Shown here one piece after another: positions 37,260-48,879 of a stretch of DNA of 64,000 nt; the stretch's first letter is position 1, and the number at the start of each line of letters is the position of its first letter. This DNA is from Prochilodus magdalenae (lineage: Eukaryota > Chordata > Actinopteri > Characiformes > Prochilodontidae), in NCBI GenBank assembly GCA_024036415.1, contig JAMWET010001060.1, positions 2,501 to 66,500 of the forward strand, in the 5' to 3' direction. A program made the translations under genes and the position numbers. The notes under the pieces were generated by a model, which made no database searches, was not told the DNA's origin, and saw nothing but the letters and a program-made list of their open reading frames with translations.

Positions 37260-40200
37260 TACAGACCTTTGATTTTTTTTCATTTTATTATTATTATTTT
37301 TTTTCCCAAAATGTTGTTGCTGTTTATACAGTGAGGGATAGCAGATCAAATACAGCACCCAGAGATGCAACAGAGAGAAAAATGGTACCTGCAAAAAGCA
37401 GAAATGATACCAAGCACAGGAGCACAAAGGGGCTGGTTCGGTACACGTACAAATGAGTTATCCTCGTATATGAGAGACAGAGCGTTCCATAACAACGGCC
37501 GAAGAAAGTAAAACTAACTACGAAGTGGATGAGCGGTTCAGAGACTGGTCTTGGCATTTCGAAGGACTTGAGAAGTAAGGCAGGGGAAGGCCACCTCGTT
37601 GCCAACGGAGAGAAAAAAAAAAGAGTAATAACATGACTTCCATGGGTTCAGACCAGTGACCCCATAGACCACTGACTGGACCCTCTGAATCCCGGCTCTC
37701 ACTCCAAAACAGTGCTATATACAGTTGTCCTCCACCGTCGGGCAGCTACTGTGCAGCGTTCCCATTCGGATGGGATGGAATCTGAACGCAGTCGTGGTGG
37801 TGTGCAGACGTTCAAAGACGTAAACAAGGAAAACAAGGCAAAAGAGACGCAAGAAAACAACAGTGGGAAAGAAAAACGGCAGAAAACAACTTCTCATCTA
37901 AAAATGTTTTTCACTGTCAAGTCCATGCGCATGCCACATAACAAATCTGGCAAGTTCCTTCATGAAGAGAAAACAAAGAGCTCCACACAGTTCACGGCGT
38001 GACTTCTGCTTCGCCAACATGCTGCAAAACCAAACCAAGAAAACAATAAACCCCTCAAAACAAAACACTGGAGCCAATATCAGAAAACCCGCCTCGGCCC
38101 CTCCCGTCGGATCCTCAGGACAGTGACTGATGGTGGGAGGAGAGGTGAAGAAGAACACACGTGAAGGTGATGTCCAAAGGTGGTCAGCGGTCCGGCTGCA
38201 GTGGCCTTTGAAGATGGTCGTGCGTATGCCCGCTCCGGTTCTGCAGAGATTCTGGTTGGGGCGGTGATGGGGGTGGTTTTTTTTTTTTTTTTTTTGGCTA
38301 ATTTATTTATTTATTTATTTTTTAGAAAAGACATAATCAAATTAATTAATACCTCCATATCAAACACTATATACAACAGCTTGCATGATATCAATAATAA
38401 TAATCATAATAATAATAATAATAATAATAGTTGTCATTGTTGCTGTTTTCTTGTTGTTGTTGTTGTTGTTGTTGTTTAATGATGTCTCCTTTTTGACCTC
38501 CAGAAAGGTGCAAAAACAAGTACTACTCTAACACTACTATGTTATTATTGTGGATTACTACTTCAGGATACACGGTATCCAGTTAAAGGAATTGAGCCTT
38601 GGTTTCCAGTTCAAAGCGTGTACAAAGTATGGTAACAATGATAATCAGAGTTATAATCAGAGTATAAATGATAGCAATACAAATACTATTGAAACTGAGT
38701 TCCCATAGGTTTCCACAGGGTTCGTTTTCCATGTAAACCATGAAACTAAGCACATATGGTGGCATTTTTCCCTCTTTCCCAATGACCTTTAACCCAAGCT
38801 GCTATTCTCCTGAAATAGCTTTGTTACCATTCAAACACAACCCAAAAACTAGACCACCTCCTCTCCGGTATCAGAGCCGGCGGAGGGAAAAGTACAGGCC
38901 TACTGAGAATTAGGAAGGCAGAAACAATTACGCAATTCCAGACGCTTTGAAAATTCCCCATAATATTGTTTATCCTTGCCAGGGCCAAGTACCCACTCCC
39001 AAGCCCCCTCCCCATTCCACCCCAAGCCCTCCCATTGCCTGTGTACTTGCCCCTACACAGGGGAGAGCACTCTGGGGCTGCAAGGTCAACAAACGAAAAC
39101 AAAAAAAAAGGAGGAGGAAAAAAAAGTAGAAGAAGAAGGAAAGATAGAAGTCCCAGTGAAATCTGAGCCTCCCTCGGCACCACCCATTCCTCGGACCACC
39201 TATTTTTAATACCGCAAATATCTCCCATTGCCACAACACGGGCTCCGCATGCCTGGCCGCTTTGAACCTCATTAAAGAGTCACTTGAACTGGGGAACAGT
39301 AGGAGGAGGAGTAGGAGGAGGAGGAGGAGGAGGAGGAGGAGGAGGAGGTGTAACCCCGGGCACGCTCCAAACTCAAGCCTGCTCCTTCGAACTGACAAAG
39401 CAACACATTTCATAGCGCTTCATAAGGCTGCCATGCAAAAAGGCCAAGAGTGGGATTCACATAGGATTCACGGAATACCTAAGCTTAACGAGTATCATGG
39501 AATATGAGACACGAGTTTCGCGGCTACTTCAATGCACGGTCCAGGAAAACGGCAGACGAACCGTTTCCGAGACGGGACGTTCTTAGATAATCATCTTGCC
39601 TGCAAAGCTAGCCGTTTATTTCCCCCCTCCCATTTCCTTCCAGAAATTCCTGGGGGGGTTGGGTGCTGATGGGGGTGGTTGACAGTGAACACCATGTGCA
39701 GCCCCTTGTGGTACTGTATATACAGAGGTGGACGAACGGCATGTGGTGTGATGAGTTTTGACGACGTCGATATTTCATCATAATAATAGATAAAAGGTCA
39801 TAGGAAAAATATAGGCATTTATGCTGCAGTTTAGTTTATCCTACAAAATACAAAAGCACTGGTCTCTTCGTTTTAGTGGTGTGGTCTACTAAGACAAGTC
39901 CTCAGTTGCAGAGAATAAATATGTGTCTTATCTTCCTCCTCACTTTCGCAATAAAGTACGTCAGTTAGCGAACACACGCACTCGCACTCGCACACACATG
40001 GACACCGGGGTCAGCTGGCCCAGAGAAGGCCAGGCCGGGTTGGTTTCTCATCTCTCTTTTCTTGAGTGCAGTTTCCAGACGTTCTGCCGTCCCGTTAGCC
40101 AAATCTGGAGCTTGGCAATCTGGTGGTGAGCTTCTGCAACTTGTTAGGTGAAGGCCGATAGGAAAAGACAGGCTACTAGTCCTCTAACAACACAGCTAGG

Positions 40201-40602
40201 AGATTCGTACTGGGGCAAACCTTCCACGTAGACATTTACATCTGCTGATTTAGTTAAAACCACATGTTTTCTAAAGGTGGAGCCACTCCGCCCCCCTTAG
40301 CTCGGATCCCCCAGTGACCGGATGTTGCATCACAGTAGGGCATCTCAGCTGATTAGCTAAAAGCTTTTCTCCTCTGCGCTACTAATCCAATCACAGACTG
40401 AGAAAGACCACTTAAATATATTTGGAAAAAAAAACAAACAAACAAACAAACAAATAAACAAACAAACTAAGCGGGCCGAAAGTAGTGCTCCTGGAGAGTC
40501 TGGGAGCCCTCCCGTGGCCCTGGCCTGTGTAAGGCTTCTGGCCTCCTGGGAAAGGGGCAGCAGGGGTTGTAGGGGCTCGTCTGGGAGAAAGGAGGTCGGG
40601 GG
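37260..40602 (-). other. efna5: probable efna5 3' UTR
   Basis: This is the stretch after the stop codon. It contains almost no transposon relics, unlike the flanking sequence. Three sets of AATAAA signals occur on the transcript strand: at 39615-39620, overlapping ones within 38302-38320, and at 37284-37289. The last is followed by a T/G-rich segment and then by unrelated repeats, so about 37260 is my best guess for the distal cleavage site. In transcript sense the UTR holds a (CCT)n run (39298-39348), an (AAC)n run (about 38452-38476), an ATT-rich run (about 38395-38430) and an A-tract (about 38279-38295). Mammalian EFNA5 also has a multi-kilobase 3' UTR. The extent is inferred; only RNA data would settle it. 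Confidence 0.4.
37284..37289 (-). promoter_or_regulatory. efna5: candidate distal polyadenylation signal of efna5
   Basis: AATAAA on the minus strand, about 3.3 kb after the stop codon. The downstream 30-60 bases on the transcript strand are T/G-rich. Alternative signals lie at 39615-39620 and 38302-38320. Confidence 0.35.
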
Positions 40603-40730
40603 CTATAAAGTGAGCAATGCAGAGATGCAGAGGAACAGAAGTGCCACTAGGGGGCCGGGTAGAGGGGGCCCGTGTCCTGAATTAGCTGCATCGCTCCGAG
40701 ACGGTTCGGCTGACTCGTGGCTGGTGTCAT
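40603..40730 (-). CDS. efna5: efna5 exon 5, coding part: C-terminal tail and GPI-anchor signal
   Basis: The acceptor reads CATCTCCAG, with AG at 40731-40732. The 128 coding nucleotides give (D)DTSHESAEPSRSDAANSG, then a short proline-rich linker and the hydrophobic end LVALLFLCISALLTL, followed by TAG at 40603-40605. DDTxHESAEPSR is conserved in ephrin-A5. A short polar stretch with small residues (SDAANSG) followed by about 15 hydrophobic residues and no cytoplasmic tail is the expected GPI-attachment signal. The anchor residue is probably in the SDAANS segment, by analogy with the asparagine used in mammals. The hydrophobic tail differs from mammals in sequence but not in character, which is normal for a cleaved signal. 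No frameshift or internal stop is present. Confidence 0.95.
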
Positions 40731-42154
40731 CTGGAGATGGAAAGAAGCAAACAGGGGGTTAGCCACTGGTATCTTGGTAAGATGAAACCTGGAAGATTAG
40801 CCTGATAGCTATAGCTGTATAAGCTAGCCCATTAAACTGCAGCACCCTGTATGTGGGCCCAGACTTCAGTTCCGCAGACTGGACTGAACTTGCGTAAGTT
40901 AGGTCTTAGGCTGGCTTTCACACGGTTAGTTTTGGGATGCTAGTTGTGTAAAACATCATTTCTGCAATTAAATAATAATAAAAGTTGCATTTAGCTCATG
41001 GCTTTATTGTACTAGCTAGGAAGATTAGCTTACTAGCATCTTTTGGTCACACTTTACTTTTACCTGCAACACAACATCAACATATCCATGCCAAAAACAT
41101 GTCATAGTAGATGTTTATATTTTGTCATCTGGGGTGTAAGAAAGTATAGAAAACATGAACATTGCAATATTGTGTTTTATGATTCTATGTTGATTTTTAA
41201 TACACAGCTAACAAAGATTTGAGGCAGACTGTGCTTCATTTTGAGTTGTAGTTAAACCTCCGACCACTAGATGGCAGAATCTTCAGCCGTTAGACTTGAC
41301 CACTTTGATGTAAACAGATAGCACATAAGCACACAGCTAAAGTTAGCATTAGCAAACGTTTGTCTAAATTAGATTTTAATATATCGCCTTTCTTACCGTA
41401 TTGCGATATATCACAATATACTGAACTGTAGCTCCAGTATCATGATACGTATCATATCGACGGGCTCTCGCCTATACAGAGCCCTACTCTCATCACCTGT
41501 CAAGATTTATGTAAGGCAGTGTTATGTTAAAAATACTGGTAATTAATATGGGATGTATGTTTGATGTTTTGACAGCTAATTACCTAGTGACAGAATGACA
41601 TCAAGCATCCTAACATCTGTCATGTCAATAACTGGCAACAGAAACAGTGTTCTCATGTTTTTTCTACATGAAAATATGTTACAGAGAAAAAAATAAAATA
41701 TGATATACATATATTTAACACATTGTGAATTAAATGTGTCATGACTTTTGCACAGACCACATTTTAGGTTTCCCAATATGGAACATTCCGTAAATGAAAA
41801 GGAATTGTGGATATGACATGTTTATGACATGGTTTTAAGTATTGATCTTTCTAATATATTTTTATAATTTAATTAATAACCTAGTACATCATGAAACAAC
41901 AGGCTAACAAAATAGAGCAACGGTCACGTTATCATTTATCGTCACCTGGCATAGCTAATTATGCTAACCCTTTAATAGCTCGTCTAGCAAGCTGTCGTTA
42001 GAGGTCTAGAACCCCCTCCTGTCCTGGATAAAACCGGAATCATCCCCAGATTACTGATCACAAGAGACCCCCAACCAAAACAACCTCACTAAAGGGCTCC
42101 AGTCTGTTTGGATATCAGGATGAAACTGCCAAACCTGATACCTTATGTACAGAA

Positions 42155-43152
42155 GTCATGGCATACCAGTGCATAAAGTAATTTTAAATTTTTTAATAAT
42201 TTAAAAAAAAAAATTTAAATTATGAAGTGGTGTTCCTCAGGGGACGACTTGGGAACGCCCACACCTGTATAAGTTGTGAGGGGTTATCTTGTGAGTTAGT
42301 CAGACACTGGCTCTTGTGCTCATGGCAAGGCAACAGATATTACTGGAGTTTGAATGAGGCAGATTAATGGAATGCCCTCAAACCAATTCCGGAAAACTTG
42401 GGTCTGATGGCACAGCGCATTGTGCTGCTGGAATATCCCATCATTGTGGGGGTCCATGAAGTCCATGAACGGCTGCAAATGGTTGAATGATGGTGGTCAG
42501 TGATGTGGATCCAATCCATGCCATGGCAACACAGTCCACAGCAGTATGGGACCACCACCAGCCTGCACAGTGCCTCGTTGACAACTGGGATGCCTGGCAT
42601 CATGGTGGCTGCACCATATCCAAACCCTGCCATCAGCCTGAAATGACTGGCACCATGACTTGTTTATGTGTCAGGCAAACGTTCAGCATTCGTCGGCGAG
42701 TTTCTGATGGCACGGTGCACAGTGCTGATGGAATATCCCACCATTGTGGGTCCATGAAGTCCACGAAGATCTGCAAATGTTCACCATGTAAAGAAAAGTA
42801 GCAGCACTGGTCAGTGATGTGGATCAGTGGATCCCATGCCATGAGAACACACCCAACTCCAGTATGGGACCACCACCAACATGCCCAGTGCCATATTGAC
42901 AACTGGGGTTTATGGGGTCATGGTGTCTGTGGCACATGCGAACCCTAGCATCAGCTCAAAACAATTGGCACCATGACTCATCGCACCATGCCGCATGTTG
43001 CCAGTCTGTCTGGCACCCACTATCATACCTCATTCAAACCCCGATAACCCACATCACCTTGTCATGAGCACACTGTAGCCCCTTACAACTCACACAGGTG
43101 TGAATGCTCCCAAATCCCCTGAGGTAACCCACTGCTATACCATGGCTTATGA
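42155..43152 (-). mobile_element. Tc1-like element relic with long inverted ends and an internal duplication
   Basis: The left end (GTCATGGCATACCAG, CCTCAGGGGA, CACACCTGTATAAGTTGTGA, TTTGAATGAGG) is mirrored in order by the right end (43022-43150), giving imperfect inverted repeats of roughly 130-200 bp. On the minus strand a segment reads DFMDPHNDGIFQQHNALCHQ, the Tc1/mariner region around the second catalytic aspartate (FQQDNAPCH), with that D changed to H. A second frameshifted copy of the same segment lies about 300 bases away (42704-42790). The element is dead. Confidence 0.75.
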
Positions 43153-43159
43153 TATATCA

Positions 43160-44345
43160 GTGTACATCAGCAAGATGATATGGTTGGAAGTCATTACGTG
43201 ATCCCCTGTCAGTGTCTTTATCAGCTGTTATAAGAAAGTTGTTTCACAACGTTCGTGACTACTATAACTTAAGTGAGCCGCAGGACCGTACTCTACCCAA
43301 CGCAATGCGAAAGTTGCTTTCATGTAAGATCCAAGCAACGAAAGCTACATGGAAGTTCCTTCACGTAAGAAGCCAGCCTTTAGACCAATAACCAACGGGC
43401 TGCAATTTGTGTTTTCCGCCAGTCACTTGCAAAAGTTGCAACTCAGAACTTTGGGCCTGTTATTAAAGCTGCTCATTATACAGTCTGCCTCATGTTCTGA
43501 AGCTCAGGGGGGACGGCTGAAAGAAAACAGACCGCCATTATCATCATCAAAGTTTGTGATACTGGTTCTGGAAAGCAGAGTGTCTTAGAAGAGCCATGCA
43601 CCATGAGGGATGTCAGCAGGAGGAATCGACAGGTGTGAAGCACGAAGCGACAGATAAATATGCTCGGGCGGATGGAGAATGGCGCTGGCTGCTTCGCTGG
43701 GGAGAAAATCAGGCAGGCAGGCAGGCATGCAACAAGCTCCTCCAGACGCTCCACGGGTACCTGGACTAATAAATCAATGCCCTCATGCTGATACACAGAC
43801 TGCCAGGAATAAGAGGGACGTGTCTGTCGCTCGGACGTGGAAAACTCAGTTCGGCTAGGAAGTTGCACAGCTGTCATCGATCACTGTGCAAGGCTAACTG
43901 TACCTCAGAACAGCGATTTGGTCTTGATTCTCACTAACTACGCTAAACTGAGCTAACTGTTGATCCAGCCACTTAGTGCAAATAAAGACAGAAGCTACTG
44001 TGGAAGAACAGGCCTTGTTTAAATGTCAACACAGCGTATGCATGCACAGGATTAGAAGGTGGTAGGTAGCAAAATAAAGGAATTAGGAAGCGAGAAGGTG
44101 GGAAAATAAGGCACGGTTAGCATGAAAGATATGTGGGGCTACAGAGCAGGATGATAAGATCGGGCCCATGCAGATATTTATGCAGCTGTTTCATTTAAAG
44201 AGGCATGCTAACCTTAGCTTAGCACACTAACCTGAGTTTAGCATCATTTTGTAGCATAGCATCATGAGCCTCGGCCTGTGGTTTGCCAGAATTTGCTACG
44301 TAGTCATTCAGTGTTCTGCATACATGCATACCCAGCATGCACTAC
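43160..44345. other. no recognised feature
   Basis: Intronic single-copy sequence. The open frames at 43349-43877 on both strands have no known domain. Confidence 0.5.
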
Positions 44346-44349
44346 GCAT

Positions 44350-44580
44350 ATAAGCTCACCGGACAAACAATTAGCCAACTGTGACTGCTACATAACTCCA
44401 GGAATACCTCCACCAGTACCAATAACCATGGACTGCACAAGTTTCTGGATGTAGCCACATCAATGATCAGACACTGTGGCTCATCAAAGGATTGTGCAGT
44501 TGGTGCCAGATTTGGTGGATGCCTTCCCAATTCTGAGACGAATTCCCTGTAGACTGGGATTTTAGCCACTGCTGGAAGCC
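44350..44580 (-). mobile_element. Tc1-like element end fragment
   Basis: ATAAGCTCACCGG at 44350 is the same terminus as at 16097. Internal words (TTTGGTGGATGCCTTCCCAA, GAATTCCCTGTAGACTGGGA) belong to the 8640-9055 family. Truncated at the far end. Confidence 0.7.
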
Positions 44581-45284
44581 TGAAGTTACTTCCTGGTTGT
44601 GCGACCACCAGGAATCCACCCCCATAGCATTAAAGCAATGCTAACTGTTAGCATAGCCACTCATGTAGGGGTTAATAAAATTGGCTTCCTGGGAGCAACA
44701 TTAGCGATCTGGCTTCCCTCTGCATTCCCTCTGCAGGTCTAAATGTTCGTCCTCAAGTACACATCTCAAAGGGTTTGTGGTTTTTTGAAAATTCTGCCGA
44801 AAATTTAGTAGAGATTAGCTGCTCTAGACTGGAGGTTGACATGATGGTTGTATGTTTATCATCTAAACTGGAGATTAATTTTAATGCATGTATTTCTGGT
44901 GTAATAACTAGTTTCATAACTAGATTCGTTTCATGAAGCGAACTTCAAATTAAATGCTTGCAAATTTTTTTACGGCTTCAGTCAGCTAAAAGCTAGGAGC
45001 TATGCTTGCTATCTACTTGTCTGTCAAAGCTATAGCGTGAAAGCTGGAACAAGCTGTTAACATGATTCCTCAAGTAACACAGGTCCCCAATAATCCAAGG
45101 GCTGGCGGATGCAAGCCGTATACAGCAGCATAAACGGTACAAAGATCATGCAGAGATTTGGGTGCATGCGTTATTTATTCTAAAAACAAATAAAGAAATA
45201 AAATAAAAACATGGAGGAGGAATGTGCTAGCAGAGACACAAAGAACAGCAGTGGAAACAAAAGGAGAATCCAAGCCATACTGAC

Positions 45285-45365
45285 CTCGTGGTTCTAATGA
45301 ATTGTCTACTTTGTCGTTAACGTCAAAAACTCGATCGTGAACGCCTATGATTTTCACGCAGCTGT
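45285..45365 (-). CDS. efna5: efna5 exon 4: 27-codon stalk cassette, probably alternatively spliced
   Basis: This 81-nt exon encodes NSCVKIIGVHDRVFDVNDKV, then DNSLEPR, the juxtamembrane stalk between the ephrin domain and the GPI signal. GVHDRVFDVNDKV is diagnostic for ephrin-A5. The acceptor is AG at 45366-45367 after a TTCTGTTTT tract, and the donor is GTCAGT at 45279-45284. The exon starts at codon position 2 and ends at codon position 1, so it is symmetric. Skipping it would join exon 3 to exon 5 in frame, with an asparagine codon at the junction. In mammals exactly this 27-residue exon is absent from the short ephrin-A5 isoform, so the same choice is likely here. Intron 3, between exons 3 and 4, is only 287 bp, against 15.6 kb for intron 2. 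Confidence 0.95.
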
Positions 45366-45652
45366 CTATAAAACAGAAGAAATCAAAAAGAAAGATGTAA
45401 GCCAGACATGTTAGTGGTCCCGAGGTGCCCCCTCCAAACCCACCAATCACAGAAAAGCTCATTGCCAAACAGAGAGAGATGCACACCACTGCCACCATAT
45501 ACATACGGCTGAAAAAAGGGCGTGGCCTTGCACATAATACAAACGATAAAGTGTGAAATATCGAAAAAAGGAGCTGTTGCCATTAAAAATGCATTCAGTG
45601 AAGAAAGGCATGCCCACTACATCATACTGTCAGAGGTATTAACGGCACTTAC

Positions 45653-45718
45653 TTGCTGGTCTCACGAAGACCTTCAGCTTAAGACAGCCTTTTCTACCAG
45701 TCTCTGTAACCATGGATG
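45653..45718 (-). CDS. efna5: efna5 exon 3: last strand of the ephrin domain
   Basis: This 66-nt exon encodes SSMVTETGRKGCLKLKVFVR followed by PA when joined to its neighbours. It supplies the last beta-strand of the ephrin domain and the cysteine in GCLKLKV, which pairs with an exon 2 cysteine. The acceptor TTGCAG is at 45719-45724, after a long pyrimidine run, and the donor GTAAGT is at 45647-45652. The first two bases (CA) complete the serine codon begun by the last T of exon 2, and the last A opens the asparagine codon finished by exon 4. The 22-codon length matches the mammalian exon. The loop just after the splice junction (MVTETGRKG) differs from the mammalian sequence, while KLKVFVRP is unchanged. 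This variation lies in a surface loop and does not put the identification in doubt. Confidence 0.93.
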
Positions 45719-45779
45719 CTGCAACACAGAGAGGACAGGCAGACAGGTCAGTTCAACACCCGGCCATCAACCATGACTT

Positions 45780-45968
45780 GTTCTTGGGTCGGGTGAACAT
45801 GTAGCATTCTTCTGAGCCCTCCGGAAAGCCAAACTCTCTGGAACTTGGCCCTGATGGCACAGGGCATTATCCTGCTGGAATATCCCACCATTGTGGGGGT
45901 ACATGAAGTTCACAAAGGGCCGCAAATGGTCACCATGCAAGGGAACGTAGCCGGCACCGGTGCATGAT
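45780..45968 (-). pseudogene. Tc1-like transposase fragment
   Basis: The minus strand reads YVPLHGDHLRPFVNFMYPHN, then GGIFQQDNALCHQG, the region around the second catalytic aspartate, here with D intact. Same family as 42155-43152. It stops soon after and no other domain is present. It sits in efna5 intron 2, about 60 bases upstream of exon 3. Confidence 0.8.
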
Positions 45969-45989
45969 GTGGACTAGTGGAAATATCGT

Positions 45990-47550
45990 TCAGACGACTC
46001 TGGTTCAGTTCAGTTACAGTCCAGTTGGTATGGCTTGGTTCAGACTCGTTCCAGTCCAATTTAGTAAGACCCGAGTCAGTTCAGTTCACACTGTTCCAAC
46101 TCCAGGTCAGTTCAGTGGGATTCTATTTCAGTTCCATCTGACTCCAGATCAGTTCACACCGTTCCATTTCTATCCAACTCAAATTCAATTTCAGTTCAAT
46201 TCAGGTCCAGTTCATTACAATTCAACTGAGTTTGGTTCAGTTCAGTTCCGGTTCATTTCCGTATGGTTCAGTTCAGTTCAGGTGGATTCATACTGATACA
46301 AATCAATTTAATTCAGTTTAATTCTATTTCAGTTGCATTACTTTCTATTTAACTTCTGTTAAAGTAAGTTCCATTGAGTTCTAGAATTAATTCTAGTTGA
46401 CTTTATGTTTAGTTCAGTTCCAGATCAATTCATACTGTTTCAGTTCATTTCAGTTAGGTCCAGCTTGATTCTATTTGAATTCCATTACATTCGGTTCAAC
46501 TTAAATTAAGTTCAGTTTAATTTATTAAAGTTGACGTCATGCACAGTTCAGTTCCACATCAATACGCTTCCAGGTCAATTCAGTTCGTTTGGGTTAAGCT
46601 TGATTCTCTTTCAATTTCATTCATGCTCAGTTTTAGTTCAGTTCATACAGTTCCAGTTCAACTTGGTTCAGTTCAGCCAAATTAGGCTCAGCTCTTACCA
46701 AGTCTATTTGAATTCTATTACATTCTATTCAGCTCTGGTTAAATTAAGTTCAATTCAATTAATTCCTAGTGACGACATGTTTAGTTCAGCTCCAGATCAA
46801 TTCATACTGGTTTAGTTCATTTCAGTTAAATTCAGCTTCTTTCTATTTGAATTCCATTACATTCTGTTCAACTTAAATTAAGTTCAGTTCAATTCATTAA
46901 ACTTGACGTCATGTACGGTTCAGCTCCACATAAGTACGGTTCCAGGTCAATCCAGTTCATTTGGGTTCAGCTTGATTCGGTTTCAATTCTATTAATGTGC
47001 AGTTAATTTCTAGTTTAATTCACTCAGCCAAATTAGGCTCAGCTCCTACCAAGTCTATTTGAATTCCATTACATTCTATTCAGCTCTGGTTAAATAAAGT
47101 TCAATTAAATGAATTCCAGTTGACTTTATATATAGTTCAGTTCAGTTCCAGATCAGGTCATACTATTTCAGTTTATTTAAGTTAAATTTAGCCTGATTCT
47201 ACTTTAACTCCATTACATTCTACTCAAGTCCAGTTAAATAAAGTTTAGTTCAGTTATTTCAAGTTGACATCATGCACAGTTTAGCTCAGTTCCACATCAG
47301 TTCATACTATTCCCGTTCACTTCAACTGAGTTCAGATACTGAACCAGATCAATTCAGTTTAGTTAGGTTCACCTTGATTCTATTTCAGTTCCATTTAATT
47401 TCATACAACTCCAGTTAGATTGAGTTCGATTCAGCTCATTCCAGTTGACTTCATGTTCAGCTCAGTTCAGTACAGTTTCAGATACATCCATCCATGCTCC
47501 AGTTTAATTCAATCCAATTCTATTTCAACAATAAACTTTAAGGTGTCCAG
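45990..47550 (+). repeat. GTTCA-rich minisatellite with a higher-order unit of about 360 bp
   Basis: Built of short variants of CAGTTCAGTTCCA and ATTCAATTC. Longer blocks recur: a TTTAGTTCAG.TCCAGATCAA-type segment at about 46410, 46780 and 47135, and GACGTCATG.AC.GTTCAG at about 46533, 46905 and 47265. The spacing is 350-370 bases. Confidence 0.85.
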
Positions 47551-48455
47551 TTACATAAAACAAACAGAGATCAGCAAATGGGTTAAGACAGCACGTAGGT
47601 GGCTCGAACTTGGTTTTGAAAATGAGAGTGTGAACTGGATATTCGTTCCTACAGTACCAAACTTCCCCGCAAGCAGTTGCTCGTTCATACGGGCGTAGTT
47701 TGTGGTCTCAAACAGGAAATTGCCCCTTTCCTGTGGAATCTAAAGGGGTGTGTGCACAGTGCGCCTGCAGGCAAAAAGTGGGATTTCATGCTGTCATTTG
47801 TGGTTCACTGCCACTAATGGTGTTTCGGCTTATCACCAGGATGAGGCCCCTGGTGCCTGACTGATGGATCCAATCATAGTGGAATCCAGACGATTACCAG
47901 GGCAGAAGAGAAAGTTTAATTCCTGTGTAACCATGATTCACAAGATATATACGTCATGCTGTACCTCTTCTTCACTTACTTTCTGTGGGGAACTGTAGAC
48001 AAGGTGCTTCTTACGTTGCACAGCTCTATAGGTTTCTAGTACGCCAGCTTTGTTAAACTAGTCTCTGGTTGCTGCATCTGTGAATTATCATGGACAATTA
48101 TTTCAGTGCATTCAGAGTATTTACCTGCTGAGTCTAAACACATCTGCAATAGAAGCCAAAGAGCAGATGGTCCAGGATCTGAAAAAAGCCCAGAGCTGCT
48201 TTAAACTAGATCATAATCACTCGCCCTGAAGGCTCAGCATGCATCTTCCAACTATCCCAACCCACAAACAAGACCAAGATACCAACACGCTTTATTACAG
48301 CAAGCATATGCACAGCAAAGAAATAAGCATTTAAAGTTATAGTGTATTTAGTTAATATATTTTTTTATATTTTTCGTACGTCTAGTTAATATATTTTTTA
48401 AATTATCATTAAAATTATTTAAATAAATTATTATTATTAATTTTTTTGCTTGTAA
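47550..48455. other. no recognised feature
   Basis: Intronic single-copy sequence; A+T-rich from 48340 to 48440. Confidence 0.5.
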
Positions 48456-48459
48456 GGGA

Positions 48460-48645
48460 TTGAGGGGTTGTCTCCACCAAGACTAAAGTGGGACTCCTCA
48501 CTGAAGATGACCCGCTGCCATTCTGAGTCACTCCATGACAGTCTGGTACGACACCACTGCAGTCTTTGGTGACGATGACGTCGTGGTAACGGTCTGTGTA
48601 CATGTAGTCCTGCGTGGTGCGGGATGACACATGGAGGACACGTGG
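48460..48645 (-). pseudogene. Tc1-like transposase fragment, first-aspartate region
   Basis: Minus-strand sequence is nearly identical to 17850-17995 (ACTGCAGTGGTGTCGTACCA, then the SEWQRVIFSDESRF coding segment). Both ends are truncated. Confidence 0.75.
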
Positions 48646-48879
48646 TTGATTATTTCTGGGTGGCCTTATTTTTTAAAGATAAGTGCAAGTGATCTTATAA
48701 TAAGCTATAATAAGGGAAATCTAAAACATGTATCAGTTAGATAAAATCAACTTGCCAAGAGCTCATGCTTCGCAGTGTGTGTAGGTCACAGGTAAGAGCA
48801 GATAGAATGTACCTGAGGCTATCTGCCTAAGGAATTCTATGGTGCCCAGAAAGCCAGGGAATGTAGTCTAGGTGTGGTA

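Larger units (their letters stand above)
40731..45284 (-). other. efna5: efna5 intron 4
   Basis: A 4.55-kb GT-AG intron between the stalk exon and the GPI-signal exon. It contains a Tc1-like element with long terminal inverted repeats (42155-43152) and a second Tc1-like fragment (44350-44580). The remainder (40740-42150, 43160-44340, 44590-45280) shows no coding signal that I can support. Confidence 0.9.
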
